Shown here piece after piece: positions 55,852-62,034 of a DNA stretch of 64,000 nucleotides (within the stretch, counting starts at the first letter, position 1; each line of letters begins with the position of its first letter). This DNA comes from Catenulispora sp. GP43 (GTDB taxonomy: Bacteria > Actinomycetota > Actinomycetes > Streptomycetales > Catenulisporaceae): assembly GCF_041260665.1 (NCBI RefSeq), contig NZ_JBGCCT010000029.1:62001-126000 (forward strand). Reading direction: 5' to 3'. The notes under the pieces were generated by a model. It made no database searches, was not told where the DNA came from, and saw nothing but the letters and a program-made list of their open reading frames with translations. A program made the translations under genes and the position numbers.

Positions 55852-57585
55852 ATGGGAGCAGCGGTGGACTACGACGTGCTGGTCATCGGCTCGGGCTTCG
55901 GCGGTTCGGTGACCGCGCTGCGGCTCACCGAGAAGGGCTACAAGGTCGGCGTGCTCGAAGCCGGGCGCAGGTTCGCTGACGGCGACTTCCCCAAGACCTC
56001 CTGGCGGCTGCGCTCCTTCCTCTGGGCCCCGAAGCTGGGCTGCAAAGGCATCCAGCGCATCCACCGGCTCAAGGACGTCGTCGTGCTCGCCGGAGCCGGA
56101 GTCGGCGGCGGATCGCTGGTGTACGCGAACACCCTCTACGAACCTCTGGACCCGTTCTACGACGACCCGCACTGGCGCGACGTCGCCGACTGGCGCAAGG
56201 AGCTCGCGCCGTTCTACGACCAGGCCAAGCGGATGCTGGGCGTGGTGCAGAACCCGACGATGACGCCGGCGGACGTGCAGATGAAAGCCGTCGCGGAGGA
56301 GATGGGCGTCGGGGACACCTTCCACCTGACCCCGGTCGGCGTGTTCTTCGGCGACCCCGACGCCAAGCCGGATGCCGAGCAGGGCCGGGGCACCGCCGTC
56401 TCCGACCCCTTCTTCGGCGGCGCGGGACCGGACCGCAACCCGTGCCTGCAGTGCGGCGCGTGCATGACCGGGTGCCGCCACAACGCGAAGAACACCCTCG
56501 TCAAGAACTACCTCTACCTCGCCGAGAAGCTGGGCGCCGAGGTCCACCCGCTGACCACCGTCGAGACCGTGACACCGCTGCCGGACGGCGGCGGCTACCG
56601 GGTGACCGTCTCCTCAACCGGCAAGTGGCTCGCCAAGGGCCGGCGCACCCTGAGCGCCGAGCACGTCGTCTTCAGCGCCGGCGCCCTGGGAACGCAGCGC
56701 CTGCTGCACAAGCTGGCCGGCGACGGGTCGCTGCCGGCACTGTCCCCGCGCCTGGGCGAGCTGACCCGCACGAACTCCGAATCGCTACTCGGCGCGATGG
56801 CCAAGAAGCCCCGGCAGTACGACTTCACGGAAGGGGTGGCCATCACCTCCTCCTTCCACCCCGACGAGCACACCCACATCGAGCCGGTGCGCTACGGCCG
56901 CGGCAGCGGCGCCATGGGGCTGTTGAAGACCGGCCTGACCGACGGCGAGGGCCGCACCCCGCGCTGGATCAAGCTGCTCGGCATCGGCGTCAAGCACCCG
57001 AGCTGGGTTCCGCGCATGCTGCCCAGCCGCAAGTTCGCCGAGCGCTCGATCATCCTGCTGGTGATGCAGGCCCTCGACAACTCGCTGACCGTCTCCCGCA
57101 AGCGGGGCCTGTTCCGCAAGAACAAGCTCACCACCCGCCAGGGCCACGGCCTGCCGAACCCCACCTGGATCCCGGCCGGCAACGAGGCGGTGACCCGCAC
57201 CGCGGCCCGCATCGACGGCATCCCCGGCGGCACCGTCGGCGACCTGTTCAACATCCCGATGACCGCGCACATCATCGGCGGCTGCGTCATCGGCCGGGAC
57301 CGCGACCACGGCGTGGTGGACCCGTACCACCGCGTGTTCGGCCACCCGGGCCTGTACATCGCCGACGGCTCCACGGTCTCGGCGAACCTCGGCGTGAACC
57401 CGTCGTTGACGATCACGGCGATGGCCGAGCGCGCGGCCGCGTTCTGGCCGAACAAGGGCGAAACAGACACGCGGCCCGCTATGGGGGACCCGTATAAGCG
57501 GATTCCCTATGTGCGGCCGACGAAGCCAGCGGTCCCGGAAGCTGCTCCGGGGGCCTTGCGGTTGCCGATCGTGGAGATCCGCTAG
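55852..57585 (+). CDS. GMC-type FAD oxidoreductase, ChoD (cholesterol oxidase)-like
   Basis: A 577-residue flavoprotein. The dinucleotide motif V-I-G-S-G-F-G-G-S near 11-19, G-A-G-V-G-G-G-S-L-V-Y-A-N near 82-94 and the C-terminal G-V-N-P-S-L-T-I-T-A-M-A-E-R fit the GMC/ChoD family. The sequence C-L-Q-C-G-A-C-M-T-G-C (about 199-209) has the C-x2-C-x2-C-x3-C spacing of a 4Fe-4S site, also known from mycobacterial ChoD relatives. Whether the substrate is a sterol is unknown. ATG 55852 or GTG 55864; neither has a clear ribosome-binding site. The GT87 gene starts 25 bp after it. Confidence 0.85.
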   Translation: MGAAVDYDVLVIGSGFGGSVTALRLTEKGYKVGVLEAGRRFADGDFPKTSWRLRSFLWAPKLGCKGIQRIHRLKDVVVLAGAGVGGGSLVYANTLYEPLDPFYDDPHWRDVADWRKELAPFYDQAKRMLGVVQNPTMTPADVQMKAVAEEMGVGDTFHLTPVGVFFGDPDAKPDAEQGRGTAVSDPFFGGAGPDRNPCLQCGACMTGCRHNAKNTLVKNYLYLAEKLGAEVHPLTTVETVTPLPDGGGYRVTVSSTGKWLAKGRRTLSAEHVVFSAGALGTQRLLHKLAGDGSLPALSPRLGELTRTNSESLLGAMAKKPRQYDFTEGVAITSSFHPDEHTHIEPVRYGRGSGAMGLLKTGLTDGEGRTPRWIKLLGIGVKHPSWVPRMLPSRKFAERSIILLVMQALDNSLTVSRKRGLFRKNKLTTRQGHGLPNPTWIPAGNEAVTRTAARIDGIPGGTVGDLFNIPMTAHIIGGCVIGRDRDHGVVDPYHRVFGHPGLYIADGSTVSANLGVNPSLTITAMAERAAAFWPNKGETDTRPAMGDPYKRIPYVRPTKPAVPEAAPGALRLPIVEIR

Positions 57586-57609
57586 AGAGGATCCCGTAAG
57601 GTCTCCTGG

Positions 57610-58860
57610 GTGGCGCGCCTCCCCGACCGAAGAAGCCTCCCCGACCGACGACGACTCACCGTCCTCCTCGGCGTCTTCGGCGCTCTGAGCCTCGCCGCCT
57701 ACCTGGTCATCCGCACGCTCGCGCACCCGACCATGATCGACATGGTCGTCTACCGGCAAGAGGGCCTGGCGGTCCTGCACGGCCACGACCTGTATGGCAC
57801 CGCCGTCAGCGTCGGCACCGCCGGCGGCAACCAACTGCCGGCGACCTACCCGCCGTTCGCGGCGATGCTCTTCGCCGCGATCAGCTGGATGCCGGTCGGC
57901 GTGCTGAAGGTTGTGGTGACCGCCGTGAACATCGCGTTGCTGGTCACGGTCGTGCACCTGGCGGCGAAGCTCGTCGGGGGCTGGATGGACCGGCCGGCTT
58001 TCGCCGAGCGGTGGGCCCTGGTCGCCGCGATCGCCGGGCTCGGGCTGTGGTTCGAGCCGGTGTGGACCACGCTGCGCTACGGCCAGATCAACCTGGCGCT
58101 GGTCGGGCTAATCCTCTTCGACCTCACCCGGCCGGCCGCGAGCAAGTGGCCGCGAGGCCTCGGTATCGGGCTGGCGACCGGCATCAAGCTGACCCCGGGC
58201 GTCTTCATCCTGTGGTTCCTGCTGGCGGGCCGGCGGCGGGAGGCCGTCGTCTCGGCGGCCGGTGCGGTCGGGACCATGGTCGTCGGGTTCGCCGTACTCC
58301 CCCACGCGTCGGTGAAGTTCTGGCTGCACGAGGTCTGGGACACCAGCAAGGTCGGCAAGACCTACATCACCGACAACCAGTCGCTGTCCGGGATGATCGC
58401 GCGGGTCACTCACATCGACGATCCCAAGGCGCTGTGGGCCGTCGCGGCGGTCGTCGTGCTGGCAGCGGGTTTGTGGGTGGCGGCTCAGAGCTCCAAGCGC
58501 GGGGACACCGCACTCGGTGCGATCACCTGCGCCGTCACCGGCCTCCTGATTTCGCCGATCAGCTGGTCGCACCACTGGGTGTGGGCCGTTCCGGCGGCGA
58601 TGCTGCTGGCCGTGCGGGCGCCGAGAGTCGCGGCGGCGTGGTGCGCGGTGTTCGTGTCGTTCCTGATCTGGGCCGTGCCGCACAAGGTCAGCGGCCCCTC
58701 CCCGGACCTGAACCCGCTGCAGATGCTGCTCAGTTCGCTCTATCCGTTGGCCGGACTGGCTTTCCTCGTCTGGGGCTGGAGGGAGTCCACCCGGGCCCAG
58801 CCGGTCGAGGCCTCGTACCGGCGGAGCATTTTGGCCGGGACGCCGCCGACCACGCAGTGA
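57610..58860 (+). CDS. GT87-family (DUF2029) polyprenyl-phosphate mannosyltransferase-like protein
   Basis: A 416-residue integral membrane protein with about ten helices. The early extracytoplasmic loop I-D-M-V-V-Y-R-Q-E-G (about 43-52) contains the Asp typical of GT-C fold catalytic sites, and L-P-A-T-Y-P-P-F-A-A-M-L-F (about 77-89) is the strongly conserved Y-P-P-F block of GT87 proteins such as PimE. It probably transfers mannose or arabinose from polyprenyl-phosphate outside the membrane. GTG 57610 start. The last 121 bp overlap a convergent acyltransferase gene. Confidence 0.85.
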   Translation: MARLPDRRSLPDRRRLTVLLGVFGALSLAAYLVIRTLAHPTMIDMVVYRQEGLAVLHGHDLYGTAVSVGTAGGNQLPATYPPFAAMLFAAISWMPVGVLKVVVTAVNIALLVTVVHLAAKLVGGWMDRPAFAERWALVAAIAGLGLWFEPVWTTLRYGQINLALVGLILFDLTRPAASKWPRGLGIGLATGIKLTPGVFILWFLLAGRRREAVVSAAGAVGTMVVGFAVLPHASVKFWLHEVWDTSKVGKTYITDNQSLSGMIARVTHIDDPKALWAVAAVVVLAAGLWVAAQSSKRGDTALGAITCAVTGLLISPISWSHHWVWAVPAAMLLAVRAPRVAAAWCAVFVSFLIWAVPHKVSGPSPDLNPLQMLLSSLYPLAGLAFLVWGWRESTRAQPVEASYRRSILAGTPPTTQ

Positions 58861-59402
58861 TCGGGGAACTCCCCGCGGACCACGCTGCCCGCCGCCACGA
58901 CGACGTTGCGGCCCAGGACCGTGCCCGGCAGGATCACCGCGTTGGTGCCGATCCAGCAGCCCGGCCCGATGCGCACCGGGGCCTCGCTGGGCCACTGCTT
59001 GCCGATCGGGACGTCGGGGTCGTCGTAGCCGTGGTTCTGGTCGGTGATGTAGACGTTGGGGCCGGTGTACACGTCGTCGCCGATGTCGATCGAGCGGTGG
59101 CCCACCACGTGGCTGCCCCGGCCGAGCACCACGCCGTCACCGATCCGCACCAGGGTGTCCGGGCCGAGGTCCAGGCCCGGGACGAAGCCGGCGGAGATGG
59201 TGACGCCGGCACCGATCAGCACGTGCGCGCCCACGGATATATAGCGTTCCCCGAAGACCGTTCCGGGCGGGAAGGCCATCGTGGACCCCTCGCCGAACGC
59301 GGCGAAACGGCGGGCGGTCGGCGAGCCCGCGTGCACCTTCCCGGCCTTGGCCAGCCAGCCCCACAGGCCGCCCGCCAGCCGGTTGCCCAGCGCTGACACC
59401 AT
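58740..59402 (-). CDS. hexapeptide-repeat acyltransferase (LbH family)
   Basis: A 220-residue left-handed beta-helix protein. Hexapeptide turns run from about residue 50 to 180, for example I-G-A-G-V-T-I, I-G-D-G-V-V-L and I-G-P-G-C-W-I-G-T-N-A-V-I-L. A loop with D-Q-N-H-G-Y (catalytic-type His) lies near 122, as in maltose/galactoside acetyltransferases, and the C-terminal V-V-G-G-V-P-A-K motif is standard. Likely an O-acetyltransferase acting on a sugar or cell-wall glycan. ATG 59402 start. Its 3' end overlaps the GT87 gene by 121 bp. Confidence 0.88.
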   Translation of the reverse strand: MVSALGNRLAGGLWGWLAKAGKVHAGSPTARRFAAFGEGSTMAFPPGTVFGERYISVGAHVLIGAGVTISAGFVPGLDLGPDTLVRIGDGVVLGRGSHVVGHRSIDIGDDVYTGPNVYITDQNHGYDDPDVPIGKQWPSEAPVRIGPGCWIGTNAVILPGTVLGRNVVVAAGSVVRGEFPDHCVVGGVPAKMLRRYEASTGWARVDSLQPQTRKASPANG

Positions 59403-59566
59403 GGCCGATACGGTACCCCCTGCGTGTGATCTTCCAGAGCGGTATAGGCGTTGGATAACTGTTCGATCACGGCCGTGAGGTGTTCAGCCTTCGGGTACCG
59501 GCCCCGGCCCCCGTACCTCTATGGTTCCGTTGGATTCGCAGAGGACATCAGGGGAGGACCACAGAC

Positions 59567-60304
59567 ATGCACTCAGTGGGGGGCGTCCTACTGGCAGCCA
59601 TACCGTCCGCCGACAACATCCACGTCCCGACCCACTGGGACGCCGTCGGCCGCATCGCCCTGGCCTGGGGCCTGACCTTCGCGCTGGGCTTCGAGCGGCA
59701 GATCCGCGGCGCGATGGCCGGCGACCGGACCTTCTCGCTGCTGGGCGCGGCCACCGCGCTGATCGGCGTGCTGGCCGGCAACGGCGCGAGCACGATCCTG
59801 GCCGGCGCGGTCACCGGCATCGGCTTCATCGGCGGCGGTCTGTGCTTCCGGCAGACCGTCCAGGAGCACGAGGTGCTGCACGGCATCACCACCGCGGCGA
59901 GCATATTCGCCTGCTCGGCGATCGGCGCGGCCTGCGGCCTGGGCCTGGTGAAGGAGTCGATCGCGGCGACCGTGGCGACGCTGCTCACCCTGGAACTGCG
60001 CCACATCCCGCTCATCCGCACGCTCGACGCGCGCCGCTGGGACGGCCTGGTCCACCACGACGAGCACGTGCACTCGCACTTCTTCAGCCGCGGCGCGGCG
60101 ATCCCGGCGCAGATGGTGGAGGCCCGGGTGGCCACCGCCGACACCGCGGACAGCGACGCGGTGGTGCTGATCAACCCGGTGATCGCCGCGCAGCAGGCGG
60201 CCGCGGCCACCGCGGCGACGGTCGCCCCGGACGTGCCGGTGGTGGCCGACGCGGGAGTCCCTGCCGACGGGGGCGCCGTGGCGGCGCCGGCCGGAAAGCA
60301 GTGA
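59567..60304 (+). CDS. MgtC/SapB-family membrane protein
   Basis: A 245-residue protein. ATG 59567 has GGGGAGG about 9 nt upstream. The MgtC core is visible: W-G-L-T-F-A-L-G-F-E-R-Q-I-R-G (about 28-42; helix 1 plus the conserved Glu-Arg), T-F-S-L-L-G-A-A-T-A-L and G-I-G-F-I-G-G-G-L-C-F near 85-95, with four to five helices up to about 140. A His-rich loop H-H-D-E-H-V-H-S-H-F-F follows near 165, then an Ala/Val-rich tail. MgtC proteins affect magnesium-stress survival and membrane potential. A terminator follows. Confidence 0.87.
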   Translation: MHSVGGVLLAAIPSADNIHVPTHWDAVGRIALAWGLTFALGFERQIRGAMAGDRTFSLLGAATALIGVLAGNGASTILAGAVTGIGFIGGGLCFRQTVQEHEVLHGITTAASIFACSAIGAACGLGLVKESIAATVATLLTLELRHIPLIRTLDARRWDGLVHHDEHVHSHFFSRGAAIPAQMVEARVATADTADSDAVVLINPVIAAQQAAAATAATVAPDVPVVADAGVPADGGAVAAPAGKQ

Positions 60305-60331
60305 GCGAAACAGGGTTCTGAAAAACACGGC

Positions 60332-60369
60332 GGGCCGGACGACTTCGCAGTCGTCCGGCCCTTTCGTTC
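60332..60369 (+). terminator. terminator after the MgtC-like gene
   Basis: GGGCCGGACGACT (60332-60344) pairs perfectly with AGTCGTCCGGCCC (60349-60361), a 13-bp stem with a TCGC tetraloop, followed by TTTCGTTC. Confidence 0.88.
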
Positions 60370-60563
60370 ATGGTGGGCCGACACCGGGGGCCATCGGTAC
60401 GGCAGCGGTTTGTGTGACGGTGGTGGTGGCGACGGTAGCGGTGGCGGCGCAGGTTCGGTGAAGATCCGCTAGGGAGCGCGAACGGTTCCACCGTTGTTCG
60501 GTTGATCACAGACGGGTCGGCGCCGGCCCGCGAGACGCCACCGAAGCGCTCGGCGGCAACCGT

Positions 60564-60590
60564 TTGACCAGGGGCTTTGGACAATATACT
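60564..60590 (+). promoter_or_regulatory. candidate promoter of the HAD phosphatase gene
   Basis: TTGACC (60564-60569) and TATACT (60585-60590), separated by 15 bp, are the best -35/-10-like pair in this part of the window (spacing slightly short). Transcription from about 60597 would give a 200-nt leader before the GTG at 60796. Confidence 0.55.
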
Positions 60591-60733
60591 GATCGTCCGT
60601 GCTACCCTCGTGGTCGCCGGTGCGTAGAAGATGTCCCCGGGCCTCAAATTACGCCGTCGCGGAATACCGTTCGGCTGGAGCTGCGGCGAGCTTTCCGCCG
60701 CGAGGCGACACGCGCACCGGCGCTAAACCTTTT

Positions 60734-60798
60734 CACTTCTGGAATGATGGTCACCACCATCGCAATGTTCCCTTCCATTCCAGGAGCAGATCGAAGTG
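60734..60798 (+). promoter_or_regulatory. leader stem-loop spanning the HAD gene translation start
   Basis: CTGGAATG (60739-60746) pairs with CATTCCAG (60776-60783). The outer CACTT (60734-60738) pairs with AAGTG (60794-60798), which contains the GTG start codon, and an inner hairpin GATGGT-CACC-ACCATC (60746-60761) sits in the loop. The AGGAG ribosome-binding site (60782-60786) overlaps the stem edge. Folded, the structure would restrict initiation. Pairings are exact; the function is inferred. Confidence 0.5.
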
Positions 60799-61575
60799 CA
60801 TGACCGCAAGCCAGTCGAATGCTGGATGACCGACATGGACGGCGTCCTGATCCGCGAGGGACACATGATCCCCGGCGCGGACGAGTTCATCCGCCGGCTT
60901 CGGAGCAAGGACCGACCGTTCCTGGTCCTGACCAACAACTCGATCTACACCCCGCACGACCTGTCGGCGCGTCTGACGAACCTGGGCATCCCGCTGCCCG
61001 AGGAGCACATCTGGACCTCGGCGCTGGCCACCGCGCAGTTCCTGGACAGCCAGCGGCCCAACGGAACCGCCTACGTCATAGGGGAAGCCGGACTCACCAC
61101 GGCGCTGTACGACGTCGGATACACCCTGTCCGAGGCCTCCCCGGACTACGTGGTCCTCGGCGAGACCCGGGCCTACAGCATCGACGCCATCACCCGCGCG
61201 ATCCGTCTGGTGTCCAACGGCGCGCGCTTCATCGCCACCAACCCGGACGCCACCGGCCCGACCCCGGAGGGCCCGCAGCCGGCCTGCGGCGCCGTCGCGG
61301 CGCTCATCACGAAGGCCACCGGTGTGGAGCCCTACTTCGTGGGTAAGCCGAACCCACTGATGATGCGCGAGGGTCTGAACAAGATCGAGGCGCACTCGGA
61401 AGTGACCGCGATGATCGGTGACCGCATGGACACCGACGTGCTGTGCGGCATCGAGGCGGGTCTGGAGACCTTCCTGGTGCTGTCCGGCGTGACCCAGGCC
61501 GACGAGATCGACCGCTTCCCCTTCCGGCCCAACCGGATCGTGAAGTCGATCGCCGACCTGGTCGACGTGGTCTGA
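60796..61575 (+). CDS. HAD-IIA phosphatase (NagD-like)
   Basis: A 259-residue HAD-superfamily phosphatase. The catalytic motif D-M-D-G-V-L (about 13-18) has both Asp residues, V-L-T-N-N-S is motif 2 (about 44-49), G-K-P-N near 179 supplies the motif-3 Lys and I-G-D-R-M-D-T-D near 202 is motif 4. The cap region between motifs 2 and 3 (type C2a) assigns it to the NagD/p-nitrophenylphosphatase branch that hydrolyses nucleotide or sugar phosphates. GTG 60796 follows AGGAG with 9-nt spacing; the ATG at 60800 is out of frame. Confidence 0.93.
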   Translation: MHDRKPVECWMTDMDGVLIREGHMIPGADEFIRRLRSKDRPFLVLTNNSIYTPHDLSARLTNLGIPLPEEHIWTSALATAQFLDSQRPNGTAYVIGEAGLTTALYDVGYTLSEASPDYVVLGETRAYSIDAITRAIRLVSNGARFIATNPDATGPTPEGPQPACGAVAALITKATGVEPYFVGKPNPLMMREGLNKIEAHSEVTAMIGDRMDTDVLCGIEAGLETFLVLSGVTQADEIDRFPFRPNRIVKSIADLVDVV

Positions 61576-61646
61576 GTCAAGAGCAGGTCCCGACGGTGAA
61601 CACCTTCGTTCCCGCCGCGCGTCGGCCGGAAGACAGTGGTTTGACA

Positions 61647-61856
61647 ATGTATGAGAACAGCAGGGGCGGCGCCGGCAGGGCCGCCATCGGATCCATGAGC
61701 GGCACCCCGGTCTTCGACGCGCTGGTCGCGCAGTTCCGGGCCAACTTCCGCACCGTGCCCGGGGAGCCGTGGTCGCCGCAGCCGGTGCCGCGGTTCGCCG
61801 AGCTCGCGGTGCGCTCCGACCGGTACGGGCTGCCCGCGGGACAGGGCGGGCTGTAA
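61647..61856 (+). CDS. small hypothetical protein
   Basis: A 69-residue soluble protein read from ATG 61647. An in-frame GTG at 61596 would add 17 residues. It contains P-V-F-D-A-L-V-A-Q-F-R-A-N-F-R-T-V-P-G-E-P-W, a likely amphipathic helix, and a C-terminal G-L-P-A-G-Q-G-G-L. Frame-specific codon use looks genuine, with G or C at nearly every third position. It lies 71 bp after the HAD gene and may be co-transcribed. I do not recognise it. Confidence 0.5.
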   Translation: MYENSRGGAGRAAIGSMSGTPVFDALVAQFRANFRTVPGEPWSPQPVPRFAELAVRSDRYGLPAGQGGL

Positions 61857-61903
61857 CGGCCGACTCGCCGGCCGCCGCGCCCCTCGCGGGTCCGGCGGCG
61901 AAT

Positions 61904-61987
61904 TCAGCACGCACCGCCCCGGCACGCGTACCACCACACGCCGATGATCAAGGCGTAGTGGAACGCGATCGCGCCGGAAATCGACAC
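61904..61987 (-). CDS. possible 27-residue membrane peptide
   Basis: From GTG 61987 to TGA 61904 the minus strand encodes a peptide whose middle (A-I-A-F-H-Y-A-L-I-I-G-V-W-W-Y-A) is a good single membrane helix, followed by C-R-G-G-A-C. It lies downstream of the acetoacetyl-CoA synthetase gene and its hairpin. There is no strong ribosome-binding site, and chance cannot be ruled out. Confidence 0.3.
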   Translation of the reverse strand: MSISGAIAFHYALIIGVWWYACRGGAC

Positions 61988-61994
61988 CTGCCAA

Positions 61995-62024
61995 GGATGT
62001 CCCCGCTCAGCCGCGGGGACATCC
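61995..62024. terminator. hairpin after the acetoacetyl-CoA synthetase gene
   Basis: GGATGTCCCCGC (61995-62006) pairs perfectly with GCGGGGACATCC (62013-62024), a 12-bp stem with a 6-nt loop, 11 bp beyond the stop of the minus-strand gene. No U tract. Confidence 0.7.
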
Positions 62025-62034
62025 GCTCAGGTAC

